From Antilocapra americana (taxonomy: Eukaryota > Chordata > Mammalia > Artiodactyla > Antilocapridae), in the NCBI GenBank assembly GCA_007570785.1, contig ML664159.1, forward strand, positions 3,513,951-3,577,950: DNA of 64,000 bases, written 5' to 3'. A model generated the notes under the pieces. That model searched no databases, was not told the DNA's origin, and saw nothing but the letters and a program-made list of their open reading frames with translations. The position numbers were made by a program, and so were the translations under genes. Each line of letters starts with the position of its first letter. Position 1 is the first letter of the stretch. This document shows positions 10,951 through 21,618 of the stretch, piece by piece.

Positions 10951-11571
10951 TTAACAGGCAACCTCTAGAAAATATTTGCAAATGATGAGACTAACACGGG
11001 CTTAATTTCTAAAGTGTACAAACAGCTCATGTACCTCAATATCAAAAAATGAATAACCTGATCAAAATATGAACAGAAGACTTAAATAGGTATTTCTCTA
11101 AAGAAGACATTTGGATAGCCAATAGGCATGTAGAAAGATGCTCAACATTGCTAATTATCAGAGAAATGCAAATCAAAACTACAATAAGGAATTACCTCAT
11201 ATCTGTTAGAATAGTCATCATCAAAAAAGTCTGTGAAAAATAAATGTTGGAGAAGGTGTAGAGAAAAGGGAAGCCGCCCACATTGTTGCTGGGAATGTAA
11301 GTTGATGCAGCCACTATGGAGAACATGAAAATTTCTTAAAAAAACTAAAAATAGAGTTACCAGTAATCCCATTCTTTGGCATATATCCTGAGAAGATGAA
11401 AACTGTAATTCAAAAAGATACGCGCATCCTCAATGAGCACAGCAGCACTATTTACAATAGCTAAGACATGGAAGCAACCTAAATGTCCATAGACAAATGA
11501 ATGAGTACAGAAGATACAGTATGTGTGTGAGTGTATCCTACTCAGTCATAAAGTGCTACTCAGAAGATACG

Positions 11572-11576
<5 letters not shown>

Positions 11577-11603
<27 letters not shown>

Positions 11604-11619
11604 ATACATATATATATTT
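11577..11619 (+). repeat. (TG)n/(TA)n microsatellite inside L1
   Basis: About 13 TG units followed by an alternating AT tract, lying at the L1 position that in other copies here reads 'tacatatatacaatgg'. Expansion of that AT-rich L1 motif is the likely origin. Confidence 0.9.
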
Positions 11620-11808
11620 GTGGCTCAGCTGGTAAAGAATCCACCTGCAATCTGGGAAACCTGGGTTCGAACCTTGAGTTGGGAAGACCCCCTGGCAAAG
11701 GGAAAGGCTACCCTACCCACTCCAGTATTCCGGCCTGGAGAATTCCATGGACTGTATAGTCCATTGGGTCACAAAGAATCAGACACGACTGAGCGACTTT
11801 CACTTTCA
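11620..11808 (+). mobile_element. Bov-tA SINE, 5'-truncated, nested in L1
   Basis: Begins within the tRNA head at 'gtggctcagctggtaaag', has the B-box-like 'gggttcgaaccttga', and ends 'gagcgactttcactttca'. Relatively well conserved. No clean TSD is visible because the microsatellite abuts it. Confidence 0.9.
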
Positions 11809-12029
11809 GAGATATGTTACTCAGTCATATAATACTGCTCAGTTTTTAAAAAAGAGTGAGAGAATGTCATTTGCAGCAAGATGGATGGACCTAGAGATTA
11901 TCATACTAAGTGTAGTATGTCCGGGAAAGACAAACATCATACGATATCATTTACATGTGAAATTTAAAAATTATACAAATGAACTTATTTACAAAACAGC
12001 AACAGACTCCCAGACATAGAAAATGGCTT

Positions 12030-12260
12030 CTCATCTGTGCCATGATTTGCTAATACCTGACTACCGGCTTTAAAATTTATAATGCATAATTAAAGAAGTA
12101 ACCATTGTGGGTACTATTCAAGCTTGTTTTCATCCGAAATTCAAGTTGCAAAAATATTTGGCACCAGTGGCTGTCACATTCATTAGGAGCCGTAAACCCA
12201 TCTGCAGCTCTATTGATATTCATCAGCCTTGCTAAATCATTTACACCATCAGGAAATTAG
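12030..12260. promoter_or_regulatory. Candidate conserved noncoding element
   Basis: Repeat-free sequence right after the L1 with several TAAT/ATTA homeodomain-type cores ('atgcataattaaag'), 'ttgatattcatcag' and 'gctaaatcatttacacc'. The texture resembles developmental enhancers in mammalian gene deserts. There is no alignment behind this; it is inference from composition. Confidence 0.25.
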
Positions 12261-13095
12261 TCTAGAATGACACTTCTTTTCAGAGAAAGGAACCAGGAAA
12301 ATCCAGAGAGGCAATAAGCTGAGCCTTGATGGGAGGTGAATAATAGCAGGTAACTGCTCCAGGCCCCACTGCCAGGGGGATCCGGGAGCCGCTGTCATCC
12401 ATAGGTTGGAGAAATAAAAACCCAGCTGCGGTGGGATTTTCATTCATATGGCAACACAGTCCAGTGTCTGGCAAGTCACCCAGGCTGCCCAGCCAACCAT
12501 CTGTTTCAAAACCTCCTGCATTTTCCCATTCATGTAGCCATTTAATCTGCCCTTGGCAGGATTGAAAATAAAATTCAGGGGACTCGCTGAGAAATGCATG
12601 GCTCAGAAAAGCCCTGACTGAGATGAACTCAGGCCTAGCACACCGGGTTCACTGCAGGAAGGTGCACAGAAGCCCGCCTGGACCTCGGCTTTTTCGAATC
12701 AGAAATTATACCGCAAGCTGTCACTAGGGGGAGCCCCCCACAGGACACAGCTAGCCTGCAATCGCATCCAGGATATGGTTCCAGGGACTTCTCAGAACTT
12801 CTGATTCAGTGATTTCTTTTTTTTTCCCCTTTCCTGTTGTGATGATTGGGAGGGGAAGGGAGATTGGAACCTTTTCTTGCTTTGGCTAGAAGTGGTACCA
12901 AGAAGAGGAAATCAGCTTGAGCAGTTGAGTAGTCTTACCATACCTTCTGTTTGAGGGTTCAAGAGTTAAGGGAACACCAGGTTGGAAATTTAGAATGTGA
13001 TACTTATTTTATAATTTCCGCTCATCAGACAAACTTTTTTTTTGTTTAAAAATTTTTAAATGGAAATATGTATAAAAATGCTCAGTTACCCTTAA
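12261..13095. other. Single-copy DNA, no gene recognised
   Basis: No repeat recognised. Contains the CTCF-like motif listed separately. Short open frames near 12249-12474 on the minus strand have no recognisable domain. Confidence 0.35.
12718..12736 (+). promoter_or_regulatory. CTCF-like binding motif
   Basis: The core 'cactagggggagc' matches the CTCF consensus core (CCASYAGRKGGCRS) with the usual G-run. By hand it agrees at about 15 of 19 consensus positions; mismatches include C-to-T just before the core and A in place of C after the G-run. Forward orientation. Confidence 0.4.
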
Positions 13096-13099
13096 ATTT

Positions 13100-13318
13100 C
13101 CTTGTAGCGGATCTCAAACTCTCATGCCTCCTGCATAAACATATCCAAAGATTCAACTTTTTTAAATTCTCTGAGGAGCACACTAGTGACCTAAGACCTT
13201 TAAAAATATATAGAAATGGCTCAGTGAATTTGAGTTGAGGTCTGAGAAGCTATATTAGAAAAAGTCGGAAATTAGGTGATTCTAATGATTTTCAGAACAA
13301 ATGTTTGAGAACAGTCCC
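13100..13318 (+). mobile_element. Degraded hAT (MER5-like) relic
   Basis: Left-end-like 'gcggatctcaaactctcatg', middle 'tgaggtctgagaagctat' and right end 'aggtgattctaatgatttt' with 'tttgagaaca' follow the MER5-group order, with an inserted AT-rich tract in the middle. Confidence 0.45.
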
Positions 13319-13461
13319 TGTAACACAATTCTGCCCACCTAAACCATCTGGGGCTCTGAATTCAAGTTTGCTGATGACAAATAAGTGAGGCACTTGGTTC
13401 TGCTAATGAGGTTTTTAAATTCTTGAACCTGTTTCCCAAACTCACTTGATTCACAAATTAT

Positions 13462-13646
13462 CTAGGCATTGGTCTCAAACTTGACCGTATATTACCATAA
13501 CCTGGAGCTCTTTAAAAAGCCCCCATGCCTGCGAGCCACACCCCCAGTGGTTCTGATTTTGTTGGTCTGGGCTGGACCCTGGGCACTGGGTTACTTTAAA
13601 GTTCCCATGACCCTAACGCACAGCACAGTTTGAGAGCCACTGAGCA
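13462..13646 (+). mobile_element. MER5-group hAT transposon, near full length
   Basis: Runs from 'attggtctcaaacttgacc' through 'cctggagctctttaaaaag', 'cacccccagtggttctgat' and 'ggtctgggctggacc' to 'cagtttgagagccactg'. Terminal inverted repeats of the cagtggttctcaa/ttgagaaccactg type are still visible. Non-coding MITE-like element. Confidence 0.75.
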
Positions 13647-14454
13647 AGGGAGACTACTACAGGACCCAGGCTCTACTCACTGAATCAATGCCTTTAGGGC
13701 AGAACCCAGCGCATCTGAATTGTTAACAGGCAAGAGGGACGAGGTAGACTCATGACCTGGTGAGTCTGTGAACGGAAAGAACCTTGCCTTTCTTTTCCCA
13801 GCAGACCGTGGCCCTTCCGTGTCCAGTCATTTTGCTAGAGCTGCAGCTGAGGCTGCAGGAGCCAGTCTGAGCAGAGAGGTGCGGAGTGGCGGGGAGGTCT
13901 GGGACCTAACCCAAGGCTCCCTCCCTCCCTCTGCCACCCGTCCACACACATGTGGATGCTTCTATAAATCACTTCTGATATGTGGTTCGAATTCAGGAAG
14001 TGTTCTGACTGCTTACCCCTGTAATGATGGAGTGGAGGAAAGGTCTAATTTTGGAATGACTGTGGCTTAGGCAGCGCCCGTGTTCCTTGCAAGCCTGAAT
14101 TTCCCCAACACAGTGGCTCCACAGCCCCGCCTGCTCACCACAATTACACGGGCGTTTGAGGCACGCTATCCATCACAGCAAATTACTGGTGTGATTCTCT
14201 CAAGAATGAGGCTGGACAGCCGTGCTGATGGCAATCTTTGCAGAGCCTTCTTGAGAATAGAGACAAAGGCAAGGTGGGAGGAAGAGCCTGCAGGTCAAGG
14301 TTACCAGATCAATTAGCAAGATGCTCTGCCTGACTTACAGCCTGAGTGAGAGACTCGAGTTATGGACGCTACTAGTACGCAGACAACCACCTTACCTGGG
14401 TGTGCGTTCTTGTCCCCTTGGTGTTACTGGCAAAGGATGATCAGGAAAGGAAAT
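13647..14454. other. GC-richer single-copy DNA
   Basis: Includes a 100-codon frame at 13768-14070 and a 78-codon frame at 14080-14316. Neither has a recognisable domain, signal peptide or homologous feel. An exon cannot be excluded by eye. The 14085-14260 part reads like a possible conserved noncoding block. Confidence 0.3.
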
Positions 14455-14645
14455 TAGCATTTGCGAAGCCCTCTACTAGCGGTTACACTCCGCTAGGCCC
14501 TAATTTCAGATAATTCACTCAACAGTTCCATGAGACAGCATCACCCTCATGCTCCAGGTGAGTTTATCTAGAATCGCACAGGAAGGCGGGGGCAGAGCAA
14601 GATTTAAGCCCAGGGTGCTCTGGCTTCAAAGCCCTTGCCCCTCCC
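14455..14645 (-). mobile_element. MIR SINE
   Basis: Minus-strand MIR nearly end to end: 'cactcaacagttccatgag', 'agcatcaccctcatgctcc', 'agagcaagatttaagccca', 'gctctggcttcaaagccc'. Frames over it on both strands are spurious. Confidence 0.65.
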
Positions 14646-15780
14646 AGTATCTTGGACCAGTAGAAGCCTCCACACTCCAACTTCCCCTCTTCACAGGTCA
14701 GCTCCCAGGGAACCGGAAAGGCGGGGCAGAGAGGGCACCGCTGACTTGTCGACAGTGAGACCGTGTGATCAGGTTGCAGGGTTACCTTCCCAGGAGGAAA
14801 GCACAGGACGTGAAACTCCATCCCATTTTTCAGAGCACAGGGTTTGTCTGACTCCACATCCTGCACTGTTGGCAGCTGTTTATTTCAAGCCTAGGAAGTC
14901 TTGGCTCAGCCAATAGGACTATGGGCTCCTGTGAAAAACTGTATTACAGGCAGCTTTTAGCCCACTGAGGGGTTGCCATCGAGACTGTCCCACAGACACC
15001 AACAGTGAACTGCATTCCTCCTGCTAATGAACAACCCACACTTGTTTGGAAACATTGCCCCTGTGAGAGGCACACTGAATTTGAACTGGGAGTGCAGGGT
15101 CAATTTGCTTCTTACATTGGTGCTGTAAAATAAGGCTTTCTCATCCCACAGGGCAAACCAATCCAGGGATTCTTGCTGGGAAGGGCCCAGGAAAGAGGGC
15201 TGCACCGGGTGTAAAGGCTTCTTCAGCTAGCGCTGGGGGTGTGGGTGGAGTCCCCGTGTGGGAGTGGGGGAAGGTCCAGAGGTAGTAGCGTGATGGGAGT
15301 GTTGGAGATTCCAGATACAGAGCCCCTGTGGAATGCAAAGGGCTGGGCAATGTGCAGACCGGGGGTGTGGGCTCTACCAGTAATGAGGAAGTGGCCATCA
15401 CTGGGGCCTTGGGTCCCACCTGTGGCCTTCAGAACTCTGTGGCTCCCATGGGAAGAGAAAGGGAAGGGGGCTGGGACAGATGAGGGCCCCTCTAGCAGTG
15501 GTTTGTTCCGGTTTGGAGTAAAGGGACAAACATTTGCAGAAAGGAAAGAGGGGACCTTTTCCTTTTCCTTTCAGTCTTGAGGAACCCCTACACATACCGC
15601 ACCTGACCCTGCGGACAGGGGTTAAGCAGGCTGGTTAGGAAAAGCAGCTGCCACTTTTACAGCCCATTCCCATGTGAATGCTATTCACCCAGGAATTTGC
15701 AGGGACTGTCTGTACTCAATATTTAGAGTTGTTCCTGGATCCTGAATAAACTGATAGGCTCAAGGAGCCTGATGTCGAAA
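14646..15780. other. GC-rich single-copy DNA, no gene recognised
   Basis: Several frames of 80-113 codons overlap on both strands (for example 15141-15419 minus and 15239-15580 plus), as expected in GC-rich DNA with few stops. None shows a recognisable domain. No CpG island is obvious. Confidence 0.35.
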
Positions 15781-16100
15781 AACATTCTGCAATCTTTCCT
15801 AGGACCCTAAACCAAATTCTGAAATTAACCAACTAGTCAATGATGGGGTGCCTAATGGGGACAGGGGCTGCCCTGTGTCAGGGATTGATGAATTGAGAGA
15901 GTCACTTTATATCAGAGAAGGATGAGTCATGAGCTCAGCCTTCCAAGAAGGTTTGTGAAGAGGGAGCCCAGGGAGGGAGAATGCAATTATCTAATGCAAT
16001 GGCAGCCTCAATGAAGGATGACAAGAGGATGGGCAATAAAAGAAAGATACCCGAGCATCTGATTAAGGCCCCAAACATAAAAACAATAGTGATTGCTCTC
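15781..16100. promoter_or_regulatory. Candidate regulatory block with AP-1-like site
   Basis: Contains 'gatgagtcatgagctcagc', where TGAGTCA is a perfect AP-1 core, followed by the homeobox-type tracts 'atgcaattatctaatgc' and 'catctgattaaggcc'. It is repeat-free. Functional status is inferred from motifs only. Confidence 0.2.
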
Positions 16101-18195
16101 TAGAGAGTGGAGATGGAGCTTCCTTCTAGAGGATCTGAAGTGAACAGCCCCTGGGCCTCTCTCTCACTCTTACCTGAGACTCTCATGGACTCACCACAAA
16201 GGAAGCTGTGGTGAATTTTAAACCCAATATCAGATTTGCAGGTAGGACGGACACTGGCTAGAAGTCATGGGACTAAGGAGCCAAAGATTTTGGCTTTGAA
16301 TAGTCAGGTGAAATATTTATCCTGAGGCACCAGATGCCTTTCTTCTCAGGGGTAATCCAGGGTAAGGCTGGTGACAGCTTCTTGTTGCATACCGTGTCCT
16401 TGAAGGAGGAGAGAAAAAGAAAGAGCTCTCTGATAATCTTCCTGGCACCCTCTCAGAGCTGATACTCAGAAAACAGGCTTATTGCAGACACAGATCAATA
16501 TCCGTGAAGGAGCATGAGTCACAGGCACCTAGAGTTGTGTCCAGTCCTCCGCTGCTCCCAAACATGGTGACGGGGCTCCTTCTGTCTCTTACAGGCCAAG
16601 GTTCCAAGCTTCTTCCTCTCTGGGGCTGTATGGACCCACGATGCACCCACGGAGTCCATCCCCTCATCTGCTGAGGGTTAAGAGCATGGACCATGTGTCC
16701 TCTGAAGCCTGGGCTAGGAAGAGAAAGAGAAGGACCCTGGGATGTTCCAGAGCCAGCTGCCTGTGGAGCAAGGCCAGGTGACAGGTCTTTGCTGGACACG
16801 AGGGTAGGCTGTGGAAGCACCATGGCTGTTTTGATGAGGGATGGACTTGAATTCCTCTCACTGAGGCAGGAATGAGCTCTTTCACTGGTTAGCGGGCCTG
16901 GCTGGCTGCCCCGTATCCCTTCTCAGTGGTTCGTTTTCCCTGCTGAGGTTGCAGGACAGGCCCTAGGTAAATGCACATCCAGGAATGTGCCATAGTCTGG
17001 GAGAGTGTCCCTCGGGCCAAGCATCTCCTCCAACACTCCCTACAAATTCTAAGACCAAGACCCGGCTCCCACCATAGTGGAGGGGGCGGGCTAAGGGTGT
17101 GTTCTCAGCTACTGTCAAAGCTCCCAGCACCAAGGTCCACATGTTATTCTAAGTCTGAGACAGAGATTTCAAAAAGAGATTTCTTTATTTGATAAAGATG
17201 TTGATGATGATGATAATTGTCTTTGAACACAATCTTCCAAAGAGTCATAGGTTTATTTTTTCTGTGGTTTGGGATCAAACAGAGAGAAAAGACATCTGAC
17301 TAATAGCCGTCCCCTGAGGGAGTCGGCCTCGCCCACTCTGTCTGTGAGCCTGGGCCCCAGAGGGGCTGGATGGTGCGGCAGGGCCGGCTCCAGGTTCCCG
17401 GAGCCCATTGTCTTAACTGGTATTTTTTTCTTTCCCACAGTCCAGAGTCTGTCCTTCAGAGTTATCACTGATGGAAAAGGATGGAGAATAAAACTAAAAC
17501 AGCATAGGACTGTGTCTGGCACTTGCTTTTTCTAAGGCTGGAACTGGATTTTAGACTGTGAGGACCCCCAGACCCTACCATCATGCAGATGAGGGAGTGA
17601 GAACTGAGGAGGTGCCGTCTCACCCAGGAGAATCGCAGGGACAGCAGAGTCTGGGGCCCAAACACACCCAGAGTCTGGGGATCCCAGCACTGCATCCAGT
17701 GACGCCACACAGCTACCCCAGGTGGTGTCATATTGCTCATATTAGATTCTATTGGCCAGAAACAGGAGGAGGGGAGACTTAAGTAATCCCTGACTGTCCT
17801 CATTTTTTAGACCTAGAACCCCAACATTCTAAAGGGGGAAATTACACGCTTTCCAGGTGAAAATCAACCAATACACTGATGTGAAGACAGACATTTTGGC
17901 TTTAGGTGATTCCTACCCCAATCCCATCCATGAACCAGATTAGAATCATTGAACATCTACCCAAGCATCGTAAGTATTCTAAGAGATCCTCTCAGATGAC
18001 TCATTTCCCTATCTCATAGTTGTATTGGAGCTGGAAGAGAGGATGGTTTGTCCTCTCCTGAAGCCCCTCTCCATCCCTTCATGACGTGCTGTGTCCAACC
18101 AGTCATGTTTAGGTTGCACCCAGCAACCACTAACCTGGTGAAAAAAGAAGAGGGATTTCCTGAGATAGGCTGTCCTCAGACAAGGAGCTGGTTTT
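16101..18195. other. Single-copy DNA, no gene recognised
   Basis: Longest repeat-poor stretch of the window. Frames of 60-114 codons occur on both strands at 16479-17803 without recognisable domains and overlapping one another. A short GATGAT-type run lies near 17202. I see no TATA/initiator arrangement or exon-like splice pair that I could defend. Confidence 0.35.
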
Positions 18196-18206
18196 ATACT
18201 GTAATC

Positions 18207-18352
18207 CCTTTTTAAAAACAATATTTGTTTATTTGGATGCACGTGGTCTTAGTTGCAGCATGTGGGATCTAGTTCCCTGACCAGAGATTGAACCTGGATC
18301 CCCTACACTGGGAGCGTGGAGTCTTAGCCACTAGACAACCATGGAAATCCCA
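18207..18352 (-). mobile_element. CHR-type cetartiodactyl SINE
   Basis: Minus-strand tRNA-derived SINE shared by ruminants, hippos and whales: 'gcacgtggtcttagttgcag', 'ctagttccctgaccagag', 'gattgaacctggatccc', 'gagtcttagccactagac'. A perfect 11-bp TSD 'atactgtaatc' lies at 18196-18206 and 18353-18363. Confidence 0.9.
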
Positions 18353-18363
18353 ATACTGTAATC

Positions 18364-18746
18364 TTCATTGCATTCAGGAAGGTCAATGGTGGTTCTCTAT
18401 AAACCTTCACTCAAACTTGGCCTCTGGGAAAGACTATGAACCAGTCTTAGAGGGAATGAGTTTGGACTTTTATTAAAATTCTTATGTGGTACACTGGGTA
18501 ATGGGCATGTGAGTTCCTATTCTGATGCTAGGGACTCCTACTGTTTCATTTGAGTAAAAGTCACATTTCACAGGAGAAAGGGCGGAGGGTAATAGTGTCT
18601 ACATCCCTAAGTCACCTTGTTGATTCTACACCAGATCAGTCTGCTTACCTGTCATTTGGATGTCATCACTGCTCCTGACTGATCTCCCATCCCCTCATTT
18701 TCCTCTCTCTTTCCTTCTTTATACAGAGCCAATTCTATCTTCCGTT
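18364..18746. other. No feature recognised
   Basis: Single-copy-looking. The last 100 bp are pyrimidine-rich and could be very old L2, too diverged to call. Confidence 0.3.
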
Positions 18747-19052
18747 TAGTTCAGTTGCTCAGTTGTGTCTGACCCTTTATGACCTGTGCAGCACGCTAGG
18801 CTTCCCTGTCCATCACCAACTCCTTGAGCTTGCTCAAACTCATGTCCATTGAGTTGATGATGCCATCCAACCATCTCATCCTCTGTTGTCCCCTTCTCCT
18901 GCCTTCAATTTCTCCCAGCATCAGGATCTTTTCAATGAATCAGCTCTTCACATCAGGTGGCCAAAGTATTAGAGTTTCAGCTTCAGCATCAGTTCTTCCA
19001 ATGGATATTTAGGATTGATTTCCTTTAGGATGGACTGGTTTGACTCTTAACC
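18747..19052 (-). mobile_element. BovB LINE 3' fragment
   Basis: Minus-strand BovB from its 3' terminus ('gttcagttgctcagttgtg') through 'ccatccaaccatctcatcc' and 'catcaggatcttttcaatg' to 'tttaggatggactggtttg'. About 305 bp, 5'-truncated. Confidence 0.92.
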
Positions 19053-19068
19053 CCATCCAAAGGCTTCA

Positions 19069-19262
19069 CTTCACTGGTGGCTCAGATGGTAAAGAACCTT
19101 TCAGGAGAGCCGGGTTTGATCCCTGGGGTGGGGAAGATCCCCTGGAAAAGGGAATGGCAACCCACTCCAGTATTCTTGCTTGGAGAATCCCATGGGCAGA
19201 GGAGCCTGGAGGGCTACAGTCCATGGGGTCACACAGAGTCGGACTAATGCTTTCACTTTCAG
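19069..19262 (+). mobile_element. Bov-tA SINE
   Basis: tRNA head from 'cttcactggtggctcagatgg' with a small deletion before the B box, then the full BovA body to 'atgctttcactttc'. A TSD 'aggcttca' lies at 19061-19068 and 19263-19270. Confidence 0.92.
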
Positions 19263-19429
19263 AGGCTTCAGAGGTGGAGCTCCATTGCTGATAAGTTCAA
19301 ACAAACCCTCCCCTCTGAACTGCAGGATCTCCATCCCACAGGTACATTACTCCCTTCACAGGTCTGTCCTTGTGCTAAACTTAGGCTTTCTCTCTTGAGC
19401 TTTCTCGAACTTCCCCCAAACCCCCCCCT

Positions 19430-19562
19430 TTTTTTTTTTTCAGATTTGCTTCCTCAACCTAGAATGCCTCTCTACAAATCTCTACTTGCCAAAATCCAGC
19501 CATCAAAGCTCACCCCAAATATCACTCAAAAGTCCACCACTTTTATTTTCCAAATGCTGGTA
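19430..19562 (+). mobile_element. L2 LINE fragment
   Basis: Old L2 3' region: 'cctcaacctagaatgcctc', 'aatccagccatcaaagctc', 'ccccaaatatcactc', comparable to the L2 'tggaatgcccttcc…ccagctcaaatgtcacc' order. Preceded by a C-run/T-run low-complexity tract at 19421-19440. Confidence 0.5.
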
Positions 19563-19629
19563 TGAGAAGGATTTTTGTGTGTAACATTTAATATTATCTA
19601 CAAGGTTGTATATTAAGTGTACTGGTTTT

Positions 19630-19735
19630 TCTGTTGAACCCTCAAAACCTACCCTACAGGGCAGATGGTGGTACTATCCTTGTTTTACAAAGAAAAACAC
19701 TATGATACAATGAAGTGACCTGATACTCTGCTCCA
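19630..19735 (-). mobile_element. MIR SINE fragment
   Basis: 'gtggtactatccttgtttt' and 'acaaagaaaaacactatgatac' match the minus-strand MIR tract (ggtactattatccccattttacagatgaggaaactga). Confidence 0.45.
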
Positions 19736-20198
19736 CCTTGTCCTGCAGTAAGAGTATTCATTTGCATCATACATCATAGCGCTTGGAACAGGAGGAGGGC
19801 GCTCTTCATCTTCTTTTACCCCACCTTGTCTAGGCACTGCCTGATGCATGGTACCCATTCAGTACATTGGGTGTCATTTCAGACGGTGCTGGAATTCAGC
19901 TGTTTTGATAATTGTTTTTTGTTTCAATTGGCTATTCTCAAGTGTTGACTGGTTTTTATATTCCATAGCTCAGATATGAGGTGAACAGAGGAGGCCTGTC
20001 TACTCTTGCAGAAGAAAGCTCATGTAGCTTCCTGAGGGAGACAAGAAGGAAGGGGAGGGAATCTGTTCTTCTTATGGGATGGGGTGTTCCCTCTGTGTGT
20101 TCATCTGTGACCCAGGACAGCACATCACTGAGTGGCTTCAGTTCCTTCAGCCTAGGCAGGACTGGCCACCAATTTGATGGAAGTGAATGCTTAGAGGG
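19736..20198. other. No feature recognised
   Basis: Single-copy-looking DNA. The frame at 19981-20223 runs into the neighbouring BovB and has no domain. Confidence 0.35.
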
Positions 20199-21143
20199 TG
20201 ATATGCAGATGACACCGCCCTAATGGCAGAAAGTGAAGAGGAACTAAAGAGCCTCTTGATGAAGGTGAAAGAGGAGAATGAAAAAGCTGGCTTAAAACTC
20301 AACATTCAAAAAACTAAGATCATGGCATCTGGTTCCATCACTTCATGGCAAGTAGATGGGGAAATAATGGAAACAGTGACAGCCTTTATTTTCTTGGCTT
20401 CCAAAATCACTGTGGATTGTGTCCACAGAAAAGCTATGACAAACCTTGACAGCATATTAAAAAGCAGAGCCATCACTTTGCTGACAAAGGTCTGTATAGT
20501 CAAAGCTATGTTTTTTCCCTGATGCTGGGAAAGATTGAGGGCAGGAGGAGAAAGGGATGACTGACAGAAGATGAGATGGTTGGATGGCATCGCTGACTCA
20601 ATGGACATGAGTTTGAGCAAACTCTGGGAGATGGTGAAGGACAAGGAAGCCTGGTGTGCTTCTGACCATGGGGTTACAAAGGATTGAACACAGTGAGCAA
20701 CTAAACAACAAAGAACAGCAACAACATGTATGGATGTGAGAGTTGGAGATGTAAAGAAGGCTGAGAGCCAAAGAATCAATGATTTCAAACTGGGTGCTGG
20801 AGAAGACTCTTGAGAGTCCCTTGGACAGCAAGGAGATCAAACCAGTCAATTTTAAAGGAAATCAACCCTGAATATTCATTGGAAGGACTGATACTGAAAC
20901 TGAAGCTCTAATACTTTGGCCACATGATGTGAAGGGCTGACTCATTGGAAAAGACTCTGATGCTGGTAAAGATTGAGGGCAGGAGGAGAAGAGGGTGACA
21001 GAGGATGAGATGGTTGGATGGCATCCCTGATTCGATGGACATGAATTTGAGCAAATTCCGGGAGATGATGAAGGACAGGGAAGTCTGGTGTGCAGCAGTC
21101 CATGGGGTTGCAAAGAGTCGGACACGACTGAGCAACTGAAAAA
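20199..21143 (+). mobile_element. BovB LINE fragment carrying a second BovB inside
   Basis: The outer copy starts at the RT catalytic motif (YADD encoded at 20202-20213) and stays open for about 100 codons past it (…LMAESEEELKSLLMKVKEE…), reaching 'agctatgttttttcc' at 20519. It resumes at about 20728 with 'atgtatggatgtgagag' and runs to 'gactgagcaactgaaaaac'. The piece between is a separate 3'-end BovB. No endonuclease domain is present, so this is a relic. Confidence 0.9.
20519..20727 (+). mobile_element. Inner BovB 3' fragment within BovB
   Basis: About 208 bp of BovB 3' end ('gatgctgggaaagattgagg' to 'gcaactaaacaacaaagaac') placed between outer-copy segments that adjoin in an intact BovB. 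Seven to eight bases expected at the junction ('agtagtc' in other copies) are missing and no TSD is seen. Confidence 0.85.
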
Positions 21144-21304
21144 CACAAAGGAGGAAAGAAAACCAGAGATCAGAGTTTATGACTCTGGCATCACAACATG
21201 AATACCAGAGACTTGGGGATAAAGAGGCCATCAGGCAGAATAAAACTGATTAACCTCCTATCCTCCATGGCAGTGGAACAAGTATGCCCAGGATCACACA
21301 GAGA

Positions 21305-21482
21305 CCTAGACTCAAGATTGACATTGCCACGTAATATCCGAGTGACCTCTGGCAAGTGACTTACTGGTTCTGAGCCTCAGTTGCCACATCTGTGAACATG
21401 GGGTAACAGCCTACATTGTAGGGCTGGTGTGTCAGGATTGGAAGAGACTGTGACAGACCATGAGCACAGAGCCTGGCCTCCT
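21305..21482 (+). mobile_element. MIR SINE
   Basis: Plus-strand MIR with a clear core: 'gagtgacctctggcaagtg', 'cttactggttctgagcctc', 'agttgccacatctgtgaac', then 'tagggctggtgtgtcaggat'. Confidence 0.75.
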
Positions 21483-21483
21483 G

Positions 21484-21618
21484 CTAAGCTGCTGCTAAGT
21501 CCGTTCAGTCGTGTCTGACTCTGTGCGACTCCATAGATGGCAGCCCACCAGGCTCCTCTGTCCCTGGGATTCTCCAGGCAAAAATACTGGAGGGGGTTGC
21601 CATTTCCTTTCTCCACCG
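21484..21618 (+). mobile_element. BOV-A2 SINE, first unit only
   Basis: A CTG-type head 'gctaagctgctgctaagtcc' followed by one BovA unit ending 'ttgccatttcctttctcc'. The second unit of the usual dimer is missing. Confidence 0.88.

Larger units (their letters stand above)
10953..12024 (+). mobile_element. L1 LINE, ORF2 C-terminal region, with internal insert
   Basis: L1 ORF2 3' region: 'gaaaatatttgcaaatgatg', 'agaaatgcaaatcaaaacta', 'gggaatgtaagttgatgcag', 'atggaagcaacctaaatgtc', then after the insert 'gcagcaagatggatggacc' to 'ctcccagacatagaaaatgg'. Stops and frameshifts throughout. It starts abruptly beside BovB and ends without a 3' UTR or poly(A), so the 3' side has been lost. A 53-bp tandem duplication, a (TG)n array and a Bov-tA sit in its middle. 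Confidence 0.9.

Noticed and set aside
13768..14070. 100-codon frame as an exon
   Set aside because: No domain, no convincing splice signals, GC-rich composition favours chance frames; left as unassigned.
16479..17803. Cluster of GC-rich frames as a gene
   Set aside because: Frames overlap on both strands with no consistent reading frame or recognisable protein.
20223..20522. 99-codon frame with RT similarity as a domesticated reverse transcriptase
   Set aside because: It is a piece of a 5'-truncated BovB cut by another BovB; no start context, no endonuclease or thumb domain.
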